Shown here piece by piece: positions 43,957-51,492 of a stretch of 64,000 nt of DNA. The translations under genes and the position numbers were made by a program. Source of the DNA: JANNNF01 sp040385825. GTDB taxonomy: Bacteria; Pseudomonadota; Alphaproteobacteria; Rhodobacterales; Rhodobacteraceae. The notes under the pieces were generated by a model that ran no database searches, was not told where the DNA came from, and saw nothing but the letters and a program-made list of their open reading frames with translations. Where the stretch lies: the NCBI GenBank assembly GCA_040385825.1, contig JAZKGQ010000002.1:186001-250000 (forward strand). Direction: 5' to 3'. Within the stretch, counting starts at the first letter, position 1, and every line of letters begins with the position of its first letter.

Positions 43957-45006
43957 TTACAGGAAGGCCGACAGCGAACTGGTCCAGCCGGTCTGGGTCA
44001 ATGCAAGCAGCGTGCCGGTAATCGCCATCATCCGGCCAGACACATTGGCATTGCCGCCGCGCAGCAGGCTGTAGGTCAGCATGGCCGCCCCGACCGGCAG
44101 CGCCACGATGATCAGCGTGGTGTCCATCGAATGCGCGGCAAGCCGCAGCGGGGTCGACACGCGCGGCGGGGCCTCGGCCACCGGATAGAGCGCGGCCCGA
44201 ACCCGGCGGATCACCTGTTCGTTTTCGCCCGGCGCAACGGGCAGGTCGGGCCTGTCATTCGCCACCTCGGGGGCAAGCGCGCGGCTTGCCGCCACTTCAA
44301 CTGCCACTTCGGCCACATGATCCACATGGGCGGCATGCAGCTTGCGGATCAGGGCGCGCTCGAACTTGTCATGCGGCACAAGGCTGGAGCGGGCTGTCTC
44401 TTTCGCCGCCCGGTTTGACACTTTCACCGGATAGACATGACGGATGTTCGGGTCTTGCCCGCCAAAGGCCACGGGTTCGGCGTCCGGGATCTGCACGTCC
44501 TCGCCACTGTCGACGGCTGCTTTCTGCGTTAGCTTGGGCACCAGATAGGCGATGTCGGCAATCGGGCTGGTCTGGCCGGACTTGCGGTCGGCCTCGGCAA
44601 GCGCCTCATGCAGGGCGTCGATCTCGTCGGCGCCGATCACACCGGCAACCGTATGCCAGCGCTGGTCATCAGGGCTGTAGCGCAGATCAAGCCGGTTGAT
44701 GATCATGCGGCAGGCCGCTTCGGTCAGGATCGGCAGATTGCGTTCGTGAAACCCTTCCGCAGGCCCGACCGACAGGGTCAGGCAGGCGGCAAATTCCTGC
44801 GATGGCTGCATGACAAGGGCCAGCACGAACCGGCAGCCATCGGCCTGGAACACGACGATATCGTCGTGGTCCCAGTCTACATCGCAGCGCCCGGCGCTGG
44901 CCTGGTCAAGGGCTGTTTCCAGCTCGGTGACCAAAGAGGCAAAATTCAGGCGGGGCGGGGCACAAAACAACAACTGGACAATCGTACTGTGGTTGATTTG
45001 CGTCAT
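43957..45006 (-). CDS. Unknown protein with two C-terminal membrane helices
   Basis: A 349-residue protein I do not recognise. The ribosome binding site is AGGAG seven bases before the ATG at 45006. The N-terminal ~130 residues (NFASLVTELETALDQ, DDIVVFQADGCRFVLALVMQ, ERNLPILTEAACRMIINRLD) look like a compact alpha/beta domain. The middle is charged and Ala/Glu-rich, probably flexible. Two helices (MDTTLIIVALPVGAAMLTYS and MMAITGTLLALTQTGW) end the protein, so it would be tail-anchored with the N-terminus in the cytoplasm. It is monocistronic in appearance. A 229-base upstream gap contains only the glnA terminator and no other gene. Confidence 0.75.
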   Translation of the reverse strand: MTQINHSTIVQLLFCAPPRLNFASLVTELETALDQASAGRCDVDWDHDDIVVFQADGCRFVLALVMQPSQEFAACLTLSVGPAEGFHERNLPILTEAACRMIINRLDLRYSPDDQRWHTVAGVIGADEIDALHEALAEADRKSGQTSPIADIAYLVPKLTQKAAVDSGEDVQIPDAEPVAFGGQDPNIRHVYPVKVSNRAAKETARSSLVPHDKFERALIRKLHAAHVDHVAEVAVEVAASRALAPEVANDRPDLPVAPGENEQVIRRVRAALYPVAEAPPRVSTPLRLAAHSMDTTLIIVALPVGAAMLTYSLLRGGNANVSGRMMAITGTLLALTQTGWTSSLSAFL

Positions 45007-45184
45007 GTTGCAACTCCTGCACGTCGATAAACCCCAAGTTGCACCAGCATTGTGCCCCCGATTGGATCAGTTTGTGTCGAATGCAAGGTATTATCCAAAC
45101 CGCCTGCCTGATTGTTGACAAGATGGCAGAACTGGATGCGGCGCGGGCGATGTGTGCCGGAATGCGCATCAATACCGGGCCATG

Positions 45185-45213
45185 AAAAAGGGGCGCACCA
45201 TCGGTGCGCCCCT
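45185..45213 (-). terminator. Intrinsic terminator after glnA
   Basis: On the minus strand AGGGGCGCACC-GAT-GGTGCGCCCCT is followed by TTTT, 23 bases beyond the glnA stop. The stem is 11 bp and perfect. Confidence 0.88.
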
Positions 45214-45235
45214 GATCCCTGCAATCACCGGGTGA

Positions 45236-46645
45236 TCAGCAGGAGTAGTACATCTGGTATTCCACCGGGTGGGGCGTGTGTTCAAAGTTGTACACTTCCT
45301 GCCACTTCAGCGCGATATAGCCTTCCAGCTGGTCCTTGGTGAACACGCCACCCGACAGCAGGAAGTCGTGGTTCTTCTCCAGCTCCTCCAGCGCTTCGCG
45401 AAGCGAACCGCAGACGGTCGGGATTTCGGCCAGTTCTTCCGGCGGCAGATCATACAGATCCTTGTCGGACGCGGGGCCGGGGTCGATCTTGTTCTTGATC
45501 CCGTCCAGACCGGCCATCAGCAGGGCGGCAAAGGCCAGATAGGGGTTCGCCGACGGATCGGGGAAGCGGGCTTCGACACGCTTGGCTTTGGGCGATTCCG
45601 TCCACGGAATGCGAACCGCACCCGACCGGTTGCGCGCCGAATAGGCCAGCAGAACCGGGGCTTCAAAGCCCGGAATCAGGCGCTTGTAGCTGTTGGTCGA
45701 CGGGTTGGTGATCGCGTTCAGGGCTTTCGCATGTTTGATGATGCCGCCGATGAACCACAGGGCCTCTTGCGACAGGTCCGCATACTTGTCGCCCGCGAAC
45801 AGCGGCTTGCCGCCCTTCCAGATCGACATGTTGACGTGCATCCCCGACCCGTTGTCGCCCTTCATGGGCTTGGGCATGAAGGTCACGGTCTTGCCGTAGG
45901 CATGTGCGACGTTGTGGATCACATATTTGTATTTCTGGATGTTGTCGGCCTGCTCCACCAGACCGCCGAACACCATGCCCAGCTCGTGCTGGCAGGTGGC
46001 GACTTCGTGGTGATGCTTGTCGACCTTGATCCCGATGCGCTTCATCGTGGACAGCATCTCGCCGCGCAGATCATGGGCTTCGTCCACCGGGTTGACCGGG
46101 AAATAGCCGCCCTTGTGGGCTGCGATATGGCCGTGGTTGCCACCTTCCTGCACCGTGTCGGTGTTCCAGGCTGCGGCTTCGGCGTCGATCTGGTAGGCCA
46201 CTTTCTGCGGCGTCACCGAATAGCGCACGTCGTCGAAAATGAAGAACTCGGCCTCGGGGCCGCAGTAGAATGCATCGCCCACGCCCGAAGATTTCAGATA
46301 GGCCTCGGCCTTCAGCGCGGTCTGGCGCGGGCAACGGCTGTAGGCCTCGCCGGTGTCAGGCTCGACCACGTTGCAATGCACGCACAGCGTCTTTTCGGCG
46401 TAGAAGGGGTCCATGTAGACCGAGGACGCATCGGGCATCAGTTTCATGTCGGACTGGTCGATCGACTTCCAGCCGGCAATCGACGATCCGTCGAACATGA
46501 AGCCTTCTTCAAAGAAGTCCTCGTCCACCAGATCGGCAATCAGCGTGACGTGCTGCAATTTGCCCTTGGGGTCGGTGAACCGGATGTCGACATATTCGAC
46601 TTCCTCGTCCTTGATCAGTTTCAGAGCATTCTTCACTGCGCTCAT
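45236..46645 (-). CDS. glnA: Type I glutamine synthetase GlnA
   Basis: Assimilates ammonia into glutamine with ATP; dodecameric cytoplasmic enzyme, 469 residues. The start at 46645 is the second of two adjacent ATG codons. Class signatures are FTDPKGKLQHVTL, FDGSSIAGW near residue 50, EAEFFIFDDV and KPMKGDNGSGMHVN (ATP-binding), then NPSTNSYKRLIPGFEAP. The adenylylation loop KDLYDLPPEE has its Tyr intact, so GlnE control is expected. It follows glnB by 81 bases on the minus strand, the standard glnBA operon of alphaproteobacteria. Confidence 0.97.
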   Translation of the reverse strand: MSAVKNALKLIKDEEVEYVDIRFTDPKGKLQHVTLIADLVDEDFFEEGFMFDGSSIAGWKSIDQSDMKLMPDASSVYMDPFYAEKTLCVHCNVVEPDTGEAYSRCPRQTALKAEAYLKSSGVGDAFYCGPEAEFFIFDDVRYSVTPQKVAYQIDAEAAAWNTDTVQEGGNHGHIAAHKGGYFPVNPVDEAHDLRGEMLSTMKRIGIKVDKHHHEVATCQHELGMVFGGLVEQADNIQKYKYVIHNVAHAYGKTVTFMPKPMKGDNGSGMHVNMSIWKGGKPLFAGDKYADLSQEALWFIGGIIKHAKALNAITNPSTNSYKRLIPGFEAPVLLAYSARNRSGAVRIPWTESPKAKRVEARFPDPSANPYLAFAALLMAGLDGIKNKIDPGPASDKDLYDLPPEELAEIPTVCGSLREALEELEKNHDFLLSGGVFTKDQLEGYIALKWQEVYNFEHTPHPVEYQMYYSC

Positions 46646-46726
46646 CATGCTGCCTTTCAGGTTGGAGTTTGCGTTGTGCCGCAGCAGATGCTGCTGGCGG
46701 TGTTGGTAAACTTGAACGGCAGACGC

Positions 46727-47065
46727 TTAGACCGCGTCGTCGCCGGTTTCGCCGGTGCGGATGCGGATGGCCTGTTCCACCGAAGACACGAAAATCTTGC
46801 CGTCGCCGATCTTGTCGGTGCGCGCAGCCCCCACTATGGCGGCCACGGCGGCATCGACCATATCATCGGTCAGCACGACCTCGATCTTCACCTTGGGCAG
46901 GAAATCGACCACATATTCGGCGCCACGGTACAGTTCCGTATGCCCCTTCTGGCGACCAAAGCCTTTCACTTCCGTCACGGAAAGGCCCTGAATCCCGGCT
47001 TCCTGCAGGGCTTCCTTCACCTCATCCAGCTTGAACGGCTTGATGATCGCCTCGATCTTCTTCAT
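46727..47065 (-). CDS. glnB: Nitrogen regulatory protein PII (GlnB)
   Basis: Trimeric signal protein, 112 residues, sensing 2-oxoglutarate, ATP/ADP and (through uridylylation) glutamine. The start MKKIEAIIKPFKLDEVKEAL is canonical. The T-loop has Tyr51 in RGAEYVVDFLPK as uridylylation site; the C-terminal signature is KIGDGKIFVSSVEQAIRIRT. It controls GlnE/NtrB and ammonium transport. It is first gene of the glnBA operon. The 170 bases upstream (shared with the divergent nnr gene) probably contain an NtrC-responsive promoter, but I found no convincing sites. Confidence 0.97.
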   Translation of the reverse strand: MKKIEAIIKPFKLDEVKEALQEAGIQGLSVTEVKGFGRQKGHTELYRGAEYVVDFLPKVKIEVVLTDDMVDAAVAAIVGAARTDKIGDGKIFVSSVEQAIRIRTGETGDDAV

Positions 47066-47235
47066 GGGGCCTGCTCCGCGAAATACAATTCCTTTGCTGT
47101 TCGACCACTTCTTGTTCGCCTGGACAATCGGCTAGGGTCGGTTGAGGCACGGGCGACGGGGGATTCCGATGGGTGCGATTAATATTTAGGCAATGCGATG
47201 CGGATGTGTGCGATTTGTGAAAACAGGGTGAAAAG

Positions 47236-48966
47236 ATGACCGAACTGCTGACCGCCGCCCAGATGAAAGCCATCGAGGCCGCCGCGATTGCCTCTGGTGC
47301 CGTGACCGGGCTGGAGCTGATGGAACGCGCCGGGCGCGGCGTGGTCGAGGCGGTGTTCGAGGAATGGCCCGAACTGGCGCAGGGGCCGCACCGCGCCGTG
47401 GTGCTGTGCGGACCGGGCGGCAATGGCGGCGACGGGTTTGTGGTGGCACGGCTGTTGAAACAGGCAGGCTGGGCGGTGGAGGTGTTCCTCTACGGCGAAC
47501 CGGACCGGATGCCGCCGGATGCGCGGGTGAATTATGAGCGGTGGTTGGGGATGGGGGAGGTGTCGGCGTTGACAATCGAAAACTTTCCGCGCCTGCACGA
47601 CGTTCACACCGACCTTTTCGTCGATGCACTGTTCGGTATCGGTCAGAAACGACAAGTCGAAGGGGAAGCGGCGGTTGTGTTGACCCACATTCGTTGCGCA
47701 ATCTGGCCATATGAAAGATCGCTGCGCCAACCCGAGCGTCTGGTTTCAATTGATGTGCCAACAGGCCTTTGTTCCGACAGCGGCGTGGTACTTGCGGGGT
47801 CGTCGTCTGGTCTGGCGCATTTTCGGGCGGACATGACGGTGTCTTTTCACCGACCCAGAACCGGACACTTCCTTGCGGATGGGCCGGAACTTTCCGGAAA
47901 GCTTGTTGTCAAGGACATCGGCCTGTCGGAACCGGGGCCTCCGCCAGAGCCAAGGGGGCCTGCAATGCCGAAGGCATATCTGGTCGGGCGTTGCACTTTT
48001 GATCTCGGCAAGGACTTCGGCCACAAATTCTCGCACGGCCACGCCCTCATCCTCTCCGGTGGCGTGGGCCACGGTGGCGCGGCCCGCCTCGCCGCGCGGG
48101 GCAGCTTGCGGATCGGGGCAGGGCTGGTGACGGTCGGCTGCCCCCCTGCGGCGCTGATCGAAAACGCCGCCCACCTAAACGCCATCATGCTGAAACGAAT
48201 GCCCGATGCCGATGCCTTGGCAAAGGTTCTGGCGGATGCGCGCATCACCGCCCTCTGCCTCGGGCCGGGCATGGGCACCGGGCCGCGCGAGGCCGCCTTG
48301 CTGGCGGTGGCTTTGGGCAGCTCCCCACCCGCCGCACCCGTCCCCCCACCCCCAGCCCCTCCCCACGAGGGGGAGGGGAGCCGCGTAGGGCAGGCCGCAG
48401 CACCCGCAAACCCGTCGCTTCCCCTCCCCCCCGTGGGGAGGGGAGAGGGGTGGGGGGCCAGGCGCCCGACCGTCCTCGATGCAGACGCCCTGACCCTGCT
48501 GGCCCAGAACCCCGCCCTGTTCGCCGCCCTGCACAAGGACTGCATCCTCACCCCCCATGCCGGCGAGTTCGCCCGCCTGTTCCCCGACATCGCCGCCAAA
48601 CTGGCCGAACCCGCCACCCGTGGCCCCGCCTATTCCAAGGTCGATGCCACCCGCGACGCCGCCAAACGCGCGGGCTGCGTGGTGTTGTTCAAAGGCCCGG
48701 ATACCGTGATCGCCGACCCCTCGGGCCGGTGCAGCATCAACTCCGCCCATTACGACCGCGCCGCGCCCTGGCTTGCCACCGCAGGGTCGGGTGATGTGCT
48801 GGCGGGGTTCATCACCGGGCTGCTGGCGCGGGGATTTGCCCCGATGCAGGCGGCGGAAACCGCCGCCTGGCTGCATGTCGAATGCGCCCGCAGCTTTGGC
48901 CCCGGCCTGATCGCCGAAGACCTGCCGGAGGAATTGCCCAAGGTGTTCCGCGCGTTGGGATTGTAG
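47236..48966 (+). CDS. nnr: Bifunctional NAD(P)H-hydrate epimerase/ADP-dependent dehydratase with in-frame repeat
   Basis: Repairs damaged NADHX/NADPHX. The protein has 576 residues against roughly 500-540 for relatives. The N-terminal YjeF_N epimerase domain (1-~220) has LCGPGGNGGDGFVVARLL and VDALFGIG. The C-terminal kinase-like dehydratase (~240-576) has ALILSGGVGHGGAARLAARG, LTPHAGEFARLFP and the catalytic TAGSGDVLAGFITGLLA. Between ALGSS and VLDADALTLL lie about 50 Pro/Gly-rich residues (362-410) encoded by a family B repeat, absent from relatives; the frame stays open. Bases ~47575-47960 have less GC-rich codons than the flanks. It is divergent from glnB and convergent with gluQ. Confidence 0.93.
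   Translation: MTELLTAAQMKAIEAAAIASGAVTGLELMERAGRGVVEAVFEEWPELAQGPHRAVVLCGPGGNGGDGFVVARLLKQAGWAVEVFLYGEPDRMPPDARVNYERWLGMGEVSALTIENFPRLHDVHTDLFVDALFGIGQKRQVEGEAAVVLTHIRCAIWPYERSLRQPERLVSIDVPTGLCSDSGVVLAGSSSGLAHFRADMTVSFHRPRTGHFLADGPELSGKLVVKDIGLSEPGPPPEPRGPAMPKAYLVGRCTFDLGKDFGHKFSHGHALILSGGVGHGGAARLAARGSLRIGAGLVTVGCPPAALIENAAHLNAIMLKRMPDADALAKVLADARITALCLGPGMGTGPREAALLAVALGSSPPAAPVPPPPAPPHEGEGSRVGQAAAPANPSLPLPPVGRGEGWGARRPTVLDADALTLLAQNPALFAALHKDCILTPHAGEFARLFPDIAAKLAEPATRGPAYSKVDATRDAAKRAGCVVLFKGPDTVIADPSGRCSINSAHYDRAAPWLATAGSGDVLAGFITGLLARGFAPMQAAETAAWLHVECARSFGPGLIAEDLPEELPKVFRALGL
48342..48457. repeat. Family B palindromic element inside the nnr reading frame
   Basis: A 116-bp element with the same C-rich/G-rich inverted ends as 8134-8279 and 8382-8529: left CCCCTCCCCACGAGGGGGAG, right CCGTGGGGAGGGGAGAGGGG. 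The internal ~45 bases differ from those copies. It translates to PPPPAPPHEGEGSRVG and PLPPVGRGEGWGAR-type sequence within a domain that is otherwise intact. Confidence 0.9.
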
Positions 48967-48974
48967 GGCGGGGT

Positions 48975-49790
48975 TCACCCCGCCAAACCCACCATCCGGC
49001 GAATATCGGCGGGGGTCGCCCCCTCGGCCCGGTACTTCGACAACGCCCGCGCGTCATCGCGTTTCGCCAGCCGCTTGCCCTGATCATCGCGGATCAGGCG
49101 GTGGTGGTGATAGGCGGGCGTGGGCAGACCCAGCAGGCGTTGCAGCACCACATGTATGGCGGTCGCCTCGAACAGATCCTCGCCCCGCGTCACCTCGGTA
49201 ATGCCCTGAGCCGCATCGTCAACCACCACCGACAGATGATAGGACGTGCCGATATCGCGCCGTGCCAGCACGATGTCGCCCACCCCCTTCACCATCGCCG
49301 CCGCATCAAACCGATGCACCCCGGCCCGGATGCCGGTGTCCGCAAACTCCACCGTCCCCACCCGCAGCATGGCCTGCGCCATGTCCAGCCGCACCGCCCC
49401 CACCCCCTGCCGCCCGCGACAGGTGCCGGGATAGATCGGGCCATCGGGACCGATCACCCCTTCCTGCGGGGCCGACAATGCGGCGCGAATATCGCCGCGT
49501 GTACAGGTGCAGGAATAGGTCAGCCCCATCTGCCCCAACCGCGCCAAAGCCGCCGCATAGACCGCAGCCCGGTCTGACTGCCGCAAGACAGGGGCCTGCC
49601 AGACCAGCCCCAGCCAGGCCAGATCATCAAAGATCGCGGCCTCCCATTCAGGCCGACAGCGGGGGCGGTCAATGTCCTCGATCCGCAGCAGAAACCTGTC
49701 GCCCCGTGCCGCTGCCACCATTGCGGCACAGGCATGCCCCAGATGCAGCGGCCCGGTGGGCGAGGGCGCAAATCGCGTTACGGCAACCAC
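48975..49790 (-). CDS. gluQ: Glutamyl-Q tRNA(Asp) synthetase (GluQRS)
   Basis: Paralogue of the GluRS catalytic domain that glutamylates queuosine 34 of tRNA-Asp; 271 residues, without an anticodon-binding domain. HIGH-type motif in RFAPSPTGPLHLGHA at the N-terminus, LLRIEDIDRPR, a Cys cluster (YSCTCTRGDI and YPGTCRG) for zinc, TRGEDLFEATAIHVVLQRLL, and KMSKS-equivalent KRLAKRDDARALS near residue 240. It overlaps trmFO by 13 bases on the same strand, so two tRNA-modification genes are coupled. Functionally it complements tgt elsewhere in the window (queuosine pathway). Confidence 0.94.
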   Translation of the reverse strand: MVAVTRFAPSPTGPLHLGHACAAMVAAARGDRFLLRIEDIDRPRCRPEWEAAIFDDLAWLGLVWQAPVLRQSDRAAVYAAALARLGQMGLTYSCTCTRGDIRAALSAPQEGVIGPDGPIYPGTCRGRQGVGAVRLDMAQAMLRVGTVEFADTGIRAGVHRFDAAAMVKGVGDIVLARRDIGTSYHLSVVVDDAAQGITEVTRGEDLFEATAIHVVLQRLLGLPTPAYHHHRLIRDDQGKRLAKRDDARALSKYRAEGATPADIRRMVGLAG

Positions 49791-51106
49791 GCGGTGAACG
49801 CCTCTTTCGCGCGGTCGGTATAGGCCTTGTAGCGATCCTTGCGCCCCTTGCGCCCGCCCTTCGCGTCAATCGGCGGGAACAGCCCGAAATTCACGTTCAT
49901 CGGCTGAAACGTCTTCGCCTCGGCCCCGCCGGTGATATGGGTGATCAAGGCCCCCATGGCGGTATCGGGGGGCGGCGGGGGCAACACGGTTCCAAGGATT
50001 TCCGCCGCCGCCATCCGCCCCGCCAGCAGGCCCATGGCGGCGGATTCCACATAGCCTTCAACCCCGGTGATCTGCCCGGCAAAGCGGATATGGGGCGCCG
50101 ATTTCAGCCGCATCTGACTGTCCAGCAAGGTGGGCGAGTTGATGAAGGTGTTGCGGTGGATGCCGCCAAGCCGGGCAAAGCTGGCATCCTGCAAACCCGG
50201 AATCATCTTGAAAACAGCGGTTTGCGCGCCATACTTCATCTTGGTCTGGAACCCCACGATGTTGTACAGCGTGCCCAGCTTGTTGTCGCGCCGCAACTGC
50301 ACCACGGCATAGGGTTTCGGCCCGCCATGCGCGTTGGTCAGGCCGACCGGCTTCATCGGACCAAAGCGCAGCGTCTCGCGCCCACGTTCGGCCATCACTT
50401 CGATCGGCAGGCAGCCGTCGAAATAGCCCGCCGTCTCGCCCTCATGAAACTCGGTCTTTTCCGCCGCCAGCAGCGCGTCGATGAAGGCGTAATACTGATC
50501 ACGGTCCATCGGGCAGTTCATGTAGGCGGTCTGTTCTTCCTCGGTTTCGCCCTTGTCATAACGGCTCTGCATCCAGGCGACCGACATGTCCACGCTCTCG
50601 GCATAGACGATGGGTGCTATGGCATCAAAGAACGCCAGCGCATCGGCCCCGGTCGCCGCCTTGATGCTTTCTGCCAGTGTGCCGCTGGTCAACGGCCCGG
50701 TTGCAATGATCCAGTGACCGGATGAAGGAAGTGCCGTAACCTCCTCATGATCCACCGAAATCAGAGGATGCGCCAACAGCCGCGCCGTCACGCTTTCGGC
50801 AAAGGGATCGCGGTCAACCGCCAGCGCCCCCCCGGCAGGCAGGCGGTGCGCTTGCGCCATTTCCATGATCACGCCGCCCGCCGCCCGCATTTCCCAATGC
50901 AGCAACCCCACGGCGTTGCGTTCGTCATCGTCGGACCGGAAGGAATTGGAACAGACCATTTCCGCCAACATGCCCGTGCGATGCGCAAAAGTGCCGACCG
51001 ATGGGCGCATCTCGTGGATCACCACCGGCACGCCCATTTGGGCGGCCTGCCACGCGGCCTCGGACCCGGCCATGCCGCCGCCGATGATGTGGAGTGTCTC
51101 GGTCAT
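49778..51106 (-). CDS. trmFO: Methylenetetrahydrofolate-tRNA (uracil-5-)-methyltransferase TrmFO
   Basis: Folate- and FAD-dependent enzyme making ribothymidine 54 in tRNA; 442 residues. FAD-binding N-terminus LHIIGGGMAGSEAAWQAA; further marks are VVIHEMRPSVGTFAHRTG, LAEMVCSNSFRSDD and VATGPLTS-like IIATGPLTSGTLAESI. FAGQITGVEGYVESAAMGLL lies near the C-terminus. TrmFO is the alternative to SAM-dependent TrmA and is typical of Gram-positives and some alphaproteobacteria. The start at 51106 is preceded by GAAAG. Upstream is a family C element, downstream the coupled gluQ. Confidence 0.95.
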   Translation of the reverse strand: MTETLHIIGGGMAGSEAAWQAAQMGVPVVIHEMRPSVGTFAHRTGMLAEMVCSNSFRSDDDERNAVGLLHWEMRAAGGVIMEMAQAHRLPAGGALAVDRDPFAESVTARLLAHPLISVDHEEVTALPSSGHWIIATGPLTSGTLAESIKAATGADALAFFDAIAPIVYAESVDMSVAWMQSRYDKGETEEEQTAYMNCPMDRDQYYAFIDALLAAEKTEFHEGETAGYFDGCLPIEVMAERGRETLRFGPMKPVGLTNAHGGPKPYAVVQLRRDNKLGTLYNIVGFQTKMKYGAQTAVFKMIPGLQDASFARLGGIHRNTFINSPTLLDSQMRLKSAPHIRFAGQITGVEGYVESAAMGLLAGRMAAAEILGTVLPPPPPDTAMGALITHITGGAEAKTFQPMNVNFGLFPPIDAKGGRKGRKDRYKAYTDRAKEAFTAWLP

Positions 51107-51115
51107 CTTCTAACT

Positions 51116-51170
51116 TTCACATTGGCTCAAATATCCTGCGGGGGGTCCGGGGGGCGCAAAGCCACCCGGC
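51116..51170 (-). repeat. Family C-like element between the small gene at 51190 and trmFO
   Basis: On the minus strand: a GCGCCCCCCGGACCCCCCGC stretch, then AGGATATTTGAGCCAATGTG and AAAG. This is a shorter version of the family C layout. It lies 20 bases after the stop at 51190 and ends just before the trmFO start, so it may also provide its ribosome-binding region. Confidence 0.55.
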
Positions 51171-51189
51171 GCGTCAACCCGCAAGACCT

Positions 51190-51492
51190 TCAACTATCGC
51201 ACTTGAACAGCGCAGCACGCTCGCCAGCCACCAGAACCGCCCGGTCGCCGATGAAATAGCCCAGTTCTTCGGCCTTCAGGAAAAACCCGTTGGCAGGCAG
51301 GCCGCCGTTCACCTTGCCCGCACACAGCGCCGCCCGCAGGGGCCGGCCAGTGCGCGCATCCGTCTCCATCGTCGCCTCAAGGGCGGCGGTCAACTGCCCC
51401 ATCCGCCAGCCCAGATCGCGGGCCAGCGCGCCATAGGTCATGGTCTGGCCGGTTGCGGCCAAAGCCTCCAGTCTCGTGTCCAGATCACTCAT
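51190..51492 (-). CDS. Small unknown protein coupled to gyrA
   Basis: A 100-residue protein starting at 51492, inside the end of gyrA (8-base overlap), hence translationally coupled. It begins MSDLDTRLEALAATGQTMTY and continues with GALARDLGWRMGQLTAALEA, a helix-turn-helix-like stretch. The C-terminal part is ARTGRPLRAALCAGKVNGGL plus PANGFFLKAEELGYFI. No signal peptide or membrane segment. The central part recalls short winged-helix or alkyltransferase-like folds, but I cannot assign a family. I have the impression that similar small genes follow gyrA in related bacteria, which I cannot verify here. Confidence 0.75.
   Translation of the reverse strand: MSDLDTRLEALAATGQTMTYGALARDLGWRMGQLTAALEATMETDARTGRPLRAALCAGKVNGGLPANGFFLKAEELGYFIGDRAVLVAGERAALFKCDS

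Noticed and set aside
45081..45185. Possible 34-residue plus-strand gene between the unknown gene at 43957 and glnA
   Set aside because: No ribosome binding site, the stop lies at the base of the glnA terminator, and composition is unremarkable; chance cannot be excluded.
47066..47235. NtrC sites before glnB
   Set aside because: A TGC...GCA pair exists around 47175, but the spacing does not fit the TGC-N11-GCA rule and no -24/-12 GG-GC element was found.
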